Position numbers and translations under genes: made by a program
Part shown: one piece after another, positions 1 to 8,131 of the stretch
Layout of the letters: every line of letters begins with the position of its first letter
Position numbering within the stretch: the first letter of the stretch is position 1
Assembly: GCA_963769905.1 (NCBI GenBank)
Contig: CAVYNG010000002.1
Span: forward strand, 1,116,001-1,180,000
Direction: 5' to 3'
DNA: 64,000 nucleotides
Source: Bog-756 sp963769905
GTDB lineage: Bacteria; Actinomycetota; Acidimicrobiia; Acidimicrobiales; RAAP-2
The notes under the pieces: generated by a model
Database searches by the model: none
What the model was told of the DNA's origin: nothing
What the model saw: the letters and a program-made list of their open reading frames with translations, nothing else

Positions 1-59
1 GCGACCTTCGGCGCTGACCGCCTCCGGACGGAAACGAACCTCTCACCGTTGATAGGCGG

Positions 60-84
60 GTTCGCGAACTTCATCCACTAGCAT
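60..84 (+). promoter_or_regulatory. Leaderless promoter and palindrome before TetR
   Basis: TAGCAT at 79-84 fits the TANNNT -10 pattern and ends 7 nt before the ATG at 92, the spacing expected for a leaderless transcript. Just upstream, GTTCGCGAAC at 60-69 is a perfect 10-base palindrome where a repressor would block polymerase, so autoregulation by the TetR is plausible. No good -35 box is seen at 17 nt. The palindrome is short and could be chance. Confidence 0.45.
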
Positions 85-91
85 TCTTCGC

Positions 92-787
92 ATGGCCACC
101 GAAGAGGTCGCAGCGACCGCCACCGATTCCACCAGCGCCAGCTGGCGCGAGCAGGCGGTGGCTCGCTCGCTCGACTCCGCCCGGTTACGCGCCGAGAGTC
201 GGGTGCAGCGCTTCATCGACGCCGCCTTCGACCTCCTGAGCGGGAGTGCGCCGGGGGAGGACTTTACGGTCCAGGAGGTGGTCGAGAAATCGGGCCAGTC
301 CTTGCGGAGCTTCTACCAGTACTTCGGAGGCAAGCAGGAGCTACTGCTCGCGCTGTTCGAGGAGTCGGTCCGACTGACTGCCGACGAGCTGCGCGATCGC
401 ATCCGGGGCGAGAAGGACCCCCTCGCGCGCCTCCACTCCTTCGTGGTCGAGTACTACAACCTCTGCCGTCCGAAGGTCAGCACGAGGGGCAAGAAGAACG
501 TGCCGCTCGCCCTGGCGGAGTTCGCCCAGCACCTGATGACCGCCAGCGCGCAGGACGCCACCCGCGCGTTCTCCCCGCTGGTGTCGCTGTTCGCCGAGGT
601 CTTCGACGACGCGGTTGCCGCCGGTGCGGTCCGAAAGGACCTCGACCGTCATCGGGTAGCCGGCATCCTTCTCGAGATGATCATGTTCAACAGCTTCTCC
701 TCGACGATCGGCGGACTGGCCGGCGAGCCGGCCCTCGGCGAATCCGGCGAGGAGCTGTGGGACCTGATCCTCAATGGGATCAGCTGA
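92..787 (+). CDS. TetR/AcrR family transcriptional regulator
   Basis: A one-component repressor: an N-terminal helix-turn-helix binds DNA and the C-terminal helical domain senses a small ligand. Residues about 35-85 carry the family pattern, with SGQSLRSFYQYFGGKQELL covering the recognition helix and the conserved aromatic residues after it. At 231 residues the length is normal. The first 30 residues are a polar extension. The ATG at 92 is chosen because a TANNNT -10 box lies 7 nt upstream, consistent with leaderless translation. The gene stands alone, converging on a crotonase and lying 1 kb from a CoA transferase, so control of acyl-CoA genes is a reasonable guess. The ligand is unknown. 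Confidence 0.9.
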   Translation: MATEEVAATATDSTSASWREQAVARSLDSARLRAESRVQRFIDAAFDLLSGSAPGEDFTVQEVVEKSGQSLRSFYQYFGGKQELLLALFEESVRLTADELRDRIRGEKDPLARLHSFVVEYYNLCRPKVSTRGKKNVPLALAEFAQHLMTASAQDATRAFSPLVSLFAEVFDDAVAAGAVRKDLDRHRVAGILLEMIMFNSFSSTIGGLAGEPALGESGEELWDLILNGIS

Positions 788-801
788 GCCGATAGCTCAG
801 C
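783..801. terminator. Small hairpin between convergent genes
   Basis: GCTGAGC (783-789), a 5-base loop, and GCTCAGC (795-801) form a 7-bp stem. It sits between the ends of the convergent TetR and crotonase genes, where a bidirectional terminator would be expected. There is no T tract and the stem is short, so this is only a candidate. Confidence 0.25.
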
Positions 802-817
802 CGGGGCGATTCGGTCC

Positions 818-1603
818 TCACGACCGGCCCGACCCCGGGCGTCGCTCGAGGTTTGCCCGCAGTTCCTGCGAGTCGAACGAGCGGTGCTCCGCGGCGAGTG
901 CGAAGTCGAGCGTCGAGAGGACGGCCCGCTCGAGGTGCAGGTTGAGGATGCGTTTGGTGTCCTCTGCCGCTCCCTGTGGGAGCTGGGCGATGCGCCGTGC
1001 GCAGGCGAGCGCCTGCTCGAGGACCTCTCCGTCGGCACAGACGTGGTTCGCGAGCCCAATCTCCGCGGCTCGCTGCGCAGGGATACGCTCGCCGGTCAGC
1101 GCGTACTCCTTGGCCAACTGCAGGCTGGTGAGGAGCGGCCAGGTCACCGGGCCGCCGTCCGCGGCCACCAGGCCGAGCAGGACGTGAGGGTCGGCGAGAT
1201 ACGCGCTGTCCGCCATGTAGACGATGTCGGACAGCGCCACCAAGCTGCAGCCGAGGCCAACCGCCGGTCCGTTGACCGCGGCGACGACCGGCACCCGACA
1301 CCGCACCATGTTGACGACGATCCGTCGACCGTCCTCGAGTGTCTCGTGGCGGAGCCGGGTGTCGGAGGCGAGGGCGCCGAGGTAGTCGAAGTCACCACCT
1401 GCGGAGAAGGCGCGCCCGTTGCCGGTGAGCACGACGGCCCGCGCGTCGCCGTCGGCGTCGATCTGTGGGAACAGGTCGGCGAGTGCCTTGTGCAACTCGT
1501 GGTTGGTGGCATTGAGCTGCTCGGGCCGGTTGAGCCGGACGACGCGGACCGGACCGTCCACGTCCACCTGGATCACCGAGGGCAGGTCGTACACGCTCAT
1601 CAT
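818..1603 (-). CDS. Enoyl-CoA hydratase/isomerase family protein (crotonase fold)
   Basis: Crotonase-fold protein of 261 residues acting on an acyl-CoA in the cytoplasm. The first oxyanion-hole segment GRAFSAGGDFDYL lies at about 63-75 and the second around VGLGCSLVALSDI (115-127). In true enoyl-CoA hydratases two glutamates activate water; here the aligned positions are Ser120 (in GCSL) and His140 (in DPHV). It may therefore be an isomerase, a hydrolase or another crotonase activity rather than a hydratase. That follows from family knowledge plus a by-eye alignment. The gene is divergent from the CoA transferase at 1761 and convergent with the TetR gene. Confidence 0.88.
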   Translation of the reverse strand: MMSVYDLPSVIQVDVDGPVRVVRLNRPEQLNATNHELHKALADLFPQIDADGDARAVVLTGNGRAFSAGGDFDYLGALASDTRLRHETLEDGRRIVVNMVRCRVPVVAAVNGPAVGLGCSLVALSDIVYMADSAYLADPHVLLGLVAADGGPVTWPLLTSLQLAKEYALTGERIPAQRAAEIGLANHVCADGEVLEQALACARRIAQLPQGAAEDTKRILNLHLERAVLSTLDFALAAEHRSFDSQELRANLERRPGSGRS

Positions 1604-1726
1604 CGAGGCCGCGAGCGCCCGCGGCCCATGGGGTCGGGGAGGCCCTTTTTCATCTCACTGCTGTCGTGATGCGCGCTGGTGTACATTGCCCAACCGGGAT
1701 GGAAACGACGTTACTGATTCGGAGAA

Positions 1727-1732
1727 TACCAT
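1727..1732 (+). promoter_or_regulatory. Candidate -10 box for CoA transferase
   Basis: TACCAT fits TANNNT and lies 28 nt before the GTG at 1761, in the 157-bp divergent gap between the crotonase and the CoA transferase. No convincing -35 box is seen, so confidence is low. Confidence 0.25.
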
Positions 1733-1760
1733 TTCGCCTCAGAGTGGGTCGGGCTGAAGA

Positions 1761-2984
1761 GTGAAAGCTCCGGGGCGCCCGGGTCTCAGCGCGCTGGCCG
1801 AACTGAAAGTGGTGGAGCTCGGGGTGTGGGTGGCGGCTCCGGGCGCGGCCGCGCTGTTGGCCGACTGGGGCGCCGACGTGGTGAAGATCGAATCGCCGCA
1901 CGGCGATCCGATGCGCTTCGTCTTCGAGTCGCTCGGCATCGGGGCGGACGTCGCCAACCCTGCCTTCGCGCTGGACAACAGAGGCAAGCGCAGCGTCGCC
2001 CTCGACCTGAGGGAGCCGGTCGATCGGCAGCATATGGAGGATCTCCTCGGGTGGGCGGACGTGTTCATCAGCAATCTCCGGCTGGACGCCCTCGACCGTC
2101 TCGACCTCGAGCCGTCGTCCACCGTCGCCCGCCACCCACACCTTGTCTACTGCTCGGTGAGTGGATTCGGGCTCCGAGGGGACGACCGGAACCGACCGAT
2201 CTACGACATCGGCGCGTTCTGGGCTCGGTCGGGTCTTTCGGTGCAGATGGCCGACACCGAGGGCGTGCCGCTGAACGCACGTGGCGGCATCGGCGATCAC
2301 ATCACCGCGCTGGCCGCGGTATCCGGGACGCTCGCGGCGGTGCTCGAACAGCGCGAGACCGGTCAGGGTCAAGTCGTCGAGGTCTCTCTCCTCCGGACCG
2401 GGGCCTACGTGCTCGGCTGGGACCTCGGCCTGCAGATGACCCTCGGGAAGGTCGCTCGCTCCGAACCGCGGGAAGCGAACCAGGCTCCCTTGATGAACCC
2501 CTACCGCGCGGGTGACGGTCGTTGGTTCTTCTTCACCGGATTGGAGATCGAGCGCCACATCCCGAGCGTCTGCCGCGCGCTCGGTCGACCGGACCTCCTG
2601 GAGGACCCGCGTTTCGAGTCCGCGTCATCGATGAGGAGGAACCGTTCGGAGGTGATCGCACTGCTCGACGAGATCATCGCAACTCGGTCGCTCGAGGAAT
2701 GGGCCGAGCGTTTCGACCGCGAAAGTGTCTGGTGGGCGCCCGCGCAGACACCGGCCGAGGTGGTCGCCGATCCGCAGCTCCTCGCCAACGAGGGCTTCGT
2801 CGAGATCGAGACCAGCCCCGGAATCTCCCAGCGATCGGTCAACGGTCCGGTCACCTTCTCGGGCGCGGGTAGGCCGGCAGTCGGCCCGGTTCCCACCCTC
2901 GGACAGCACACCGACGAGGTGATCGGGCAAGTCGAAGGTCGAGGGGAGGCCGGTCGCCCAGCCGGCGGCCCGCGGCCGGAGTAG
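1761..2984 (+). CDS. CaiB/BaiF family CoA transferase
   Basis: Class III CoA transferase of 407 residues that moves CoA between carboxylic acids in the cytoplasm. The N-terminal Rossmann part shows the family signature LLADWGADVVKIESPHGDP at about 32-50, then NRGKRSVALDLREP, then a GFGLRG segment. The aspartate that forms the acyl-enzyme anhydride in this family is most likely Asp179 in GGIGDHITAL. A TGQGQVVEVSLL segment follows, then the C-terminal domain. The start is GTG at 1761. It is a paralogue of the transferase at 23620 and is single-copy in its own transcription unit. The acid it activates cannot be told from sequence. Confidence 0.92.
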   Translation: MKAPGRPGLSALAELKVVELGVWVAAPGAAALLADWGADVVKIESPHGDPMRFVFESLGIGADVANPAFALDNRGKRSVALDLREPVDRQHMEDLLGWADVFISNLRLDALDRLDLEPSSTVARHPHLVYCSVSGFGLRGDDRNRPIYDIGAFWARSGLSVQMADTEGVPLNARGGIGDHITALAAVSGTLAAVLEQRETGQGQVVEVSLLRTGAYVLGWDLGLQMTLGKVARSEPREANQAPLMNPYRAGDGRWFFFTGLEIERHIPSVCRALGRPDLLEDPRFESASSMRRNRSEVIALLDEIIATRSLEEWAERFDRESVWWAPAQTPAEVVADPQLLANEGFVEIETSPGISQRSVNGPVTFSGAGRPAVGPVPTLGQHTDEVIGQVEGRGEAGRPAGGPRPE

Positions 2985-3246
2985 ACGCCCTGGACGCCAC
3001 CGTGTGCGGTGTCGCCGAACGAACGAATCCCCTTCGAGTCAAGGGGCTCCGCGGAGGCGGGGCCGAAGGCCGGCAGAACCGGGCGACCTGGGCGAGATGG
3101 TGCTCAGTCCGAGCGCTAGCTGACTCACCGGCCGAAGACAGCTGCAGCTCCTTCGGTCGTTCGTCCCCGGTTCACTTCACCGTGGTGCTGTGGGGACTCG
3201 CGCTGGCGGCGAGGTTACCCAGACGTGGGGCCTGACGGGCGCGCCA

Positions 3247-4116
3247 TCATCGTCCGATCGGCATCGTCGGGTCGAGATCAGCAGGCGCTGCCCGCGAAAG
3301 CACGGTGACGGCCACGGCCATTGCACAGAACGCCGCGGCCGCGACGACTCGCTGAGCCGTGCTGGTCGTGAACCGCTCGTCGAAGATCCAGACGCTCAGC
3401 ACGATGGCGACGGCCGGGTCGACGACGACCAGCAGCGGTTGCGACACACTCAAGGGGCCGACCTGTAAGGCAGCCTGTTGGAGCACCGAGCCCACGACTC
3501 CTGAGGCGAGCAAGGCGTAGATGGGCCAGTGGCCAAACATCCCCACCAGGCCGAATGCAGTGAGCGCGTCGGTGGCCGCCTTGATCAATGCCGCCATGAG
3601 GGCCCACGTGATCGAAGCCGCGGTCGCGTAGAGCGCGGCCCGACGCACGGCCGAACCCCGGTGCGCCATGACCGCCAACGCAGCGATCGCTCCACCGAAC
3701 ACGGTCAGCGCAGATACCCATGCGACCGCGTCTGGGTGCTGGCGGCCACCATGGGGTTCAGCAGCGGTGAGAAAGACGGTGAGAGCCGCACAGGTGGCGA
3801 ATGCAGCTGTCCACGCCGTCTTCGCGATTTCCTGATGGACCCAGAACTGGCGCAGGACGAGGGCGAATACCAACTCGGTCACGAGAAGCGGCTGGACGAT
3901 CGAGAGCGGTCCGGCATGGAGGGCGACGGCCTGGAAGGCGAAGCCCGCTGCAGCCGCGGCCCAGCCGAGGAGCCACAGGGGTTGGCGAATCAGGAACGAC
4001 ACGAGCTTCCAGCCACGGTCCTTCGCGGTCAACCCTGTGCTGGCGGCGTGCTGAGTCATCAGGTGCACCGCGTTGGCCAAGGCGGCGGCCAGGGCGAAGC
4101 TGATCGTCGCGATCAC
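3247..4116 (-). CDS. DMT-superfamily (EamA-like) membrane transporter
   Basis: A 289-residue integral membrane protein with about nine to ten hydrophobic segments arranged as two halves, the layout of drug/metabolite transporters of the EamA type. The segments begin at residue 1 (a TISFALAAALANAV stretch) and recur to the C-terminus, with short charged loops between them. Such proteins export small metabolites or drugs using the proton gradient, but the substrate is not predictable. The start is GTG at 4116. It is divergent from the methyltransferase at 4237 and convergent with the upstream CoA transferase, with 262 bp between. It shows no link to the acyl-CoA genes around it. Confidence 0.75.
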   Translation of the reverse strand: MIATISFALAAALANAVHLMTQHAASTGLTAKDRGWKLVSFLIRQPLWLLGWAAAAAGFAFQAVALHAGPLSIVQPLLVTELVFALVLRQFWVHQEIAKTAWTAAFATCAALTVFLTAAEPHGGRQHPDAVAWVSALTVFGGAIAALAVMAHRGSAVRRAALYATAASITWALMAALIKAATDALTAFGLVGMFGHWPIYALLASGVVGSVLQQAALQVGPLSVSQPLLVVVDPAVAIVLSVWIFDERFTTSTAQRVVAAAAFCAMAVAVTVLSRAAPADLDPTMPIGR

Positions 4117-4236
4117 GTCGTTGATTCTGGCCTACCCCCGAGCGCCGGATCAGCCAACCACTCGGGTACCGCTGACCGGTACGACCGGTCCCGAAGTCTC
4201 AGCAGTGCTCCGGGCCCGAGGTGATACTTGGCGGAT

Positions 4237-4983
4237 ATGTCGGATCTGTGGCAACAGGCCGGTCAGGCCTCGCAGAGGTTCGCGGCACATGCTCTGGAAT
4301 ATGACCGCTATCGACCTCGATATCCAGAGCAGGTGTTCGACGACATCGTAGAAATCGCGGGACTCTCGGTGGGAGCAAAGGCGATCGAGATCGGAGCTGG
4401 GACAGGAATCGCCACGGTTCCGCTCGTGCGCCGAGGACTCGTCGTTACTGCTATCGAACCCGCCGTCGAGATGGCCGCGGTCGCAAAAGCAAAGCTGACC
4501 GATCGTGCTCAGGTCCTCGTCGGCCGCCTCGAGGATTACGAAAGGCAAGAGCCGGTCCAGCTGGTGGCATCCTTCAATGCCTGGCACTGGGTGGAGCCGG
4601 CCGTCGCGGTTGATCGTGTGGCCGACCTCCTCGAACCAGGTGGCTTTCTCGCTCTCGTCTGGACCGAGGTGCTCTCGTGGGGCCAAGACCCGTTCGAGGC
4701 ACGGCTCGCAGAACTGTGCGGCTCGGTTTGGCCGAAACGCCTCGATCAGCTTGACGGCTCCCTCCAGCCGATTGGTGACGATCCTCGGTTCGACGAGTTC
4801 CGCCTTCGTCGTCACCGTTTTGAGCGAAGACTCGACGCTGCGGACTTCGTTGCGGTCACGAAGACCTACGGGGGTGATCGAACAGCGGAGCAGTACAACG
4901 CCATCGAGCGGGTGATCGAAGACCTCGGAGGATGGATCAACAAAATGGAAGAGGCTGTACTCCACATCTCCAGACGCCAGTAG
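4237..4983 (+). CDS. Class I SAM-dependent methyltransferase
   Basis: A 248-residue protein with the Rossmann-like SAM-binding fold. Motif I appears as IEIGAGTGIATVPLV near residue 50, followed by the acidic end of the second strand (VTAIEPAVEM) and a post-motif stretch ending in FNAWHWVEP. N-terminal YDRYRPRYPEQVFDDI is typical of the UbiE/COQ5-related small-molecule methyltransferases. The ATG at 4237 is preferred over the TTG at 4228 because GATACT lies 8 nt upstream and fits a leaderless start. The substrate is unknown. The gene is convergent with the RibD-like reductase at 5200; the 216-bp gap between them holds nothing recognisable. Confidence 0.88.
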   Translation: MSDLWQQAGQASQRFAAHALEYDRYRPRYPEQVFDDIVEIAGLSVGAKAIEIGAGTGIATVPLVRRGLVVTAIEPAVEMAAVAKAKLTDRAQVLVGRLEDYERQEPVQLVASFNAWHWVEPAVAVDRVADLLEPGGFLALVWTEVLSWGQDPFEARLAELCGSVWPKRLDQLDGSLQPIGDDPRFDEFRLRRHRFERRLDAADFVAVTKTYGGDRTAEQYNAIERVIEDLGGWINKMEEAVLHISRRQ

Positions 4984-5199
4984 CAACCAGTAGGTCGCCG
5001 GCTGCCCCCAATCGCCGCCTGGATGCGGCACCCCGCAGCCCAACGGCATCGGGCCTGTCTGCTCGCGAGATTCGGCGAGCCGATCGCTACACGACAGGTG
5101 GGCTTGTCGAACCGCGGCCCCCCGCCCCCGAGTTCGCTGTCGAGAGTCTCCTGTGGCTCGCGCATTGCCTGCGCGTAGAGTGTCCTCCTTCGTCTCTGA

Positions 5200-5766
5200 T
5201 CAGGTTCGGGAGTAGGTCTGAATCACGACGCCGTCAGGGCCAACCGGGCTGGTCTCGACCAACCGGAACGTCAGCCGGTCGATGCCATCGGGGAACAGGC
5301 GCCGACCCCGGCCGAGCACGGTCGGGAACACCATGAGCCGAAGCTCGTCGACGAGATCGTTGGCAAGCAGTGTCCCCACCAAGGTGCCGCTGCCAGCGAC
5401 GAGGATGGGACCCTGGGTCTCCTCCTTCAGCCGAGCGATCTCCTCGGCAACGTTGGCCGAGATCACCGTGGTGTTCTCCCACGTCGGATCCCTCAGCGTG
5501 GTCGAGGCCACGTATTTTCGCCCTCGGTTGATCTTGTCGGCGAAGTCGCCTTCCCGACTCGGCCATGCCTTGGAGAACCCGTCGTAGGTGATACGCCCCA
5601 ACAACTGGATCTCCGCGGTCATCAGCTCGTCGAGCTTGTACTGATCGCCATCCGTACCCCGGTCGTACTCGAATGTCCATCCGCCGTGCTCGTAGCTCTC
5701 GGCCCCGCCGGGATCTTCGAAGACCCCGTCGATGGACACGAATTCGGTCACCACCAGCTGTCCCAT
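5200..5766 (-). CDS. RibD C-terminal/dihydrofolate-reductase-like protein
   Basis: A 188-residue NADPH-dependent reductase fold of the RibD_C/DHFR superfamily. It starts MGQLVVTEFVSIDGVFEDPG, the usual N-terminus, and continues with LLGRITYDGFSKAWP and GSGTLVGTLLANDLVDELRL, matching the cofactor-binding strands and helix. The ATG at 5766 is chosen over upstream starts because a purine-rich GAGAGGAG ribosome site precedes it by about 6 nt. These proteins are common in actinobacteria and mostly uncharacterised; true RibD activity is unlikely because the deaminase half is missing. It faces away from the membrane-protein pair at 5991-8020. Confidence 0.88.
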   Translation of the reverse strand: MGQLVVTEFVSIDGVFEDPGGAESYEHGGWTFEYDRGTDGDQYKLDELMTAEIQLLGRITYDGFSKAWPSREGDFADKINRGRKYVASTTLRDPTWENTTVISANVAEEIARLKEETQGPILVAGSGTLVGTLLANDLVDELRLMVFPTVLGRGRRLFPDGIDRLTFRLVETSPVGPDGVVIQTYSRT

Positions 5767-5990
5767 CTGGACTCCTCTCCCAACTCTCCATTCCGACGCT
5801 CTTCTCACCGAAAACTCATCGCAACTGCCGTGATGATCGTGCCGACGGTCGCGAGCTGCCGTCGCCTCGCCCATCTACGACTTCAGGCTGCCCCGCGAGA
5901 GACGGCCAGGGGTGTGCCGGGCCACCGGATCGGCAACCGGCCTCGATCCCGGCGGGTCCGACTCTGGTGCCATCGAGCTCGCAAAACCGG

Positions 5991-7553
5991 TTAGTCAGGC
6001 GACCGTGCCGGCTTCGACGAAGCGGCAGGCACCGAGCCGGCGGGAAGTGTGCCGGCGTGATCCTGGCCCGGGCCGTCGCGGGCCACAAGAAGCGCCGAGT
6101 AGCCGAGTACCGTCCAGATCGCGATGATCCACCATGCCATCAGGGCTGGAAACTCCGAAACGCGGTGCACCGAGGTCTCGAGCCACAGCCGCAGTGTCGA
6201 CGGTCCGCCACGACTCTCGAGATAGGCACCGACGACGACGCCCAGCCCGATCCCAAGGGCCCCCCAGGCCCAGAAGTCACTACCGATGCCGGTGGCCTTT
6301 CGGATCCCCGACAGCATCAACCATCCCGCTGCCGAAACTCCGAGGGCGAGTGGAAGAACATAGAGGTGAACGTCGATCGCGTCATAAATCGGGGCCAATC
6401 GGTTGGGAACCGTCGCCAGTTGGGGCGACACGAGGTCGAATCCGCCGTTCGTCCCGATCACCTTGAGCAGCAGCGGCCAGGCGAAGAGTGCGAGGAGTCC
6501 AACTGTGGCAAGAGCCAAGGTCACTGCGCGCCTTTGGACACCGGTCGTCGCTCCCCGGTGCACCCAGACCCACCTCACTGCGACCAGGACCAAGATGGCG
6601 GCGGCGGTGACGGACCCCTCGATCTTTGTTTCACCTGCCACTGCAAGAAGAACCGCGGCAGCCCCGAGCGTCCACCGGTTCAGAGGAAGCAGCAAGCCGA
6701 AGACGACCGCACCGACTGCGGAGACGGACCAGAGGGGGTCCGCGTAGCCGTTCGTTCCGAATGGCTCGATGACGCCGTAGGCCGTAAAGATCAGCAGAAT
6801 CGTCACCAGGAGACTTGCCAGCCACGAGGAATTGCCACAGAGCCACCGGTCGCGCGCACTCACCAGGGTCGGCACCCGCGTCGAGGACCTTCGCGTGGCC
6901 AAGAAACCGACCTCGATGACCGCCCAAACAGACGCAAACAGAGCAAAGGCGTTCACGATACCGACGACGATCTGGGCGGAACGCGCCGAGTGGGAACCCC
7001 CGATCCACCAAGTGAGGGCGACCGTCGAACTGATGAGTGGTGGGTAACCGCCGTGAGCAAACGGACCGACATTGTGGAGGTTCGTCGATGCCTGGCTGTG
7101 GCTGTCGAGCAACCAGCCCGCTCGGAGAAACCAGATCAGACGTGCATCGAAACCGATTGATGGCGAGATCAACGCTCGCAGACATACCACCAAAGCACCG
7201 ACGAGGACGGCTGCGCAGACCAACCGAGCACGGGTCTCGTGGTGGGAAGAGCCACGGCGTTGCCGCCGGGTTCTGTCATCCGCCTCCTCTTCAGACGGTC
7301 GCCACCTCACTGACGTTCGCGTGGCGACCACCCCACAGATCACCGCAAGAAAGATGCTCGTCGCCACGTACCAGCCGATGAAAGGCCTGCCAAAAGCAAA
7401 GAAACAGACAGCAGCCACGGCAGTTTCGACGCACCCGATCAAAATTGCAATCGGGAGCAGGAGCACCTGCCTTCCGACCATCAGAGAGGCCGGTGCCAGA
7501 CCCGAGAGCCCGAGGACCAAGAGGGTGACGATCGATGTCGCGACGGGATTCAC
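5991..7553 (-). CDS. Polytopic membrane protein, GT-C glycosyltransferase-like
   Basis: A 521-residue integral membrane protein with roughly ten to twelve hydrophobic segments. After the second or third segment comes a loop with IGFDARLIWFLRAGWLLDS and HGGYPPLISS, resembling the acidic first loop of GT-C type membrane glycosyltransferases that use polyprenyl-linked sugars. That assignment rests on layout, not on a clear family match. The start is set to GTG at 7553 because it overlaps the TGA of the upstream gene as GTGA, the mark of translational coupling; longer starts would run far into that gene. Base composition of this block looks less GC-rich than the acyl-CoA genes around it. Confidence 0.65.
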   Translation of the reverse strand: MNPVATSIVTLLVLGLSGLAPASLMVGRQVLLLPIAILIGCVETAVAAVCFFAFGRPFIGWYVATSIFLAVICGVVATRTSVRWRPSEEEADDRTRRQRRGSSHHETRARLVCAAVLVGALVVCLRALISPSIGFDARLIWFLRAGWLLDSHSQASTNLHNVGPFAHGGYPPLISSTVALTWWIGGSHSARSAQIVVGIVNAFALFASVWAVIEVGFLATRRSSTRVPTLVSARDRWLCGNSSWLASLLVTILLIFTAYGVIEPFGTNGYADPLWSVSAVGAVVFGLLLPLNRWTLGAAAVLLAVAGETKIEGSVTAAAILVLVAVRWVWVHRGATTGVQRRAVTLALATVGLLALFAWPLLLKVIGTNGGFDLVSPQLATVPNRLAPIYDAIDVHLYVLPLALGVSAAGWLMLSGIRKATGIGSDFWAWGALGIGLGVVVGAYLESRGGPSTLRLWLETSVHRVSEFPALMAWWIIAIWTVLGYSALLVARDGPGQDHAGTLPAGSVPAASSKPARSPD

Positions 7554-8020
7554 AACTGGGATACAGGGAGCGGATGAGTCGCCGGGACCGAGGCACCGGA
7601 GCCTGTGCGAACACGGAGGCGACCCCCAGGGTCGCGGTACTCCTCTTCCACCCTCACCCCATGACAACTCTTACGACCGAACCCTGCAACCAGGTTGAGA
7701 GACGGTACGGAGGGACGCGGCGGGACGAACGTCAGCCAGTCTCCGTCAGCCTGAAGGATGGTTCCGACGACTGCGAAGCTACGTGATGCGATCGCGACCT
7801 CAGAGCCGGGTGACACGAGGCTTCGGGTTTGGATCTTCAGACAGTCAAAATACGACTGGTCCAAGTTCGATGCGGAGATCTCCGGTCGCGAGTCAGCCGT
7901 GCCGACTTCGGCGTTTCCCCTGTGGGCCCCGAAACACAACGCCAACCCGCAAACCAGCGCGACGAGGGCTGCTGCAATGGCTTGCCACCGGCTGACCGCT
8001 GCTGGTGGGCTACCTGCCAC
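7550..8020 (-). CDS. Small membrane-anchored or exported protein, unrecognised
   Basis: A 156-residue protein of no family I recognise. It has one N-terminal hydrophobic segment at about residues 13-32 (AIAAALVALVCGLALCFGAH), then a polar domain containing two cysteines (in FDCLKI and KSCHGV) and a short beta-rich stretch AIASRSFAVVGTILQ. This suggests a signal anchor with an extracytoplasmic domain. The start is GTG at 8020. It ends in a four-base GTGA overlap with the polytopic protein at 7553, so the two are probably made together and may act in one cell-surface complex. That partnership is inferred. Confidence 0.6.
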   Translation of the reverse strand: MAGSPPAAVSRWQAIAAALVALVCGLALCFGAHRGNAEVGTADSRPEISASNLDQSYFDCLKIQTRSLVSPGSEVAIASRSFAVVGTILQADGDWLTFVPPRPSVPSLNLVAGFGRKSCHGVRVEEEYRDPGGRLRVRTGSGASVPATHPLPVSQL

Positions 8021-8131
8021 TCTGGGAATTCGTCAGGTTCGGCAAGCCTGGAGAGTCATCACGGCGAAACAGCAGGCCGGACGGGCGTGCTCCTTGGGCG
8101 ATCTCGATGGCCGAACCCTGGTGAAACGACA

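Noticed and set aside
3002..3235. A 77-codon plus-strand ORF in the gap after the first CoA transferase
   Set aside because: It has no ribosome site, no promoter and no conserved pattern. The gap also has a weak CCCCTT/AAGGGG hairpin at 3029-3046, too small to call a terminator.
5673..7160. A 495-codon plus-strand ORF across the membrane-protein gene
   Set aside because: It is opposite the GT-C-like gene, has a highly charged, low-complexity product and no hydrophobic segments or motifs.
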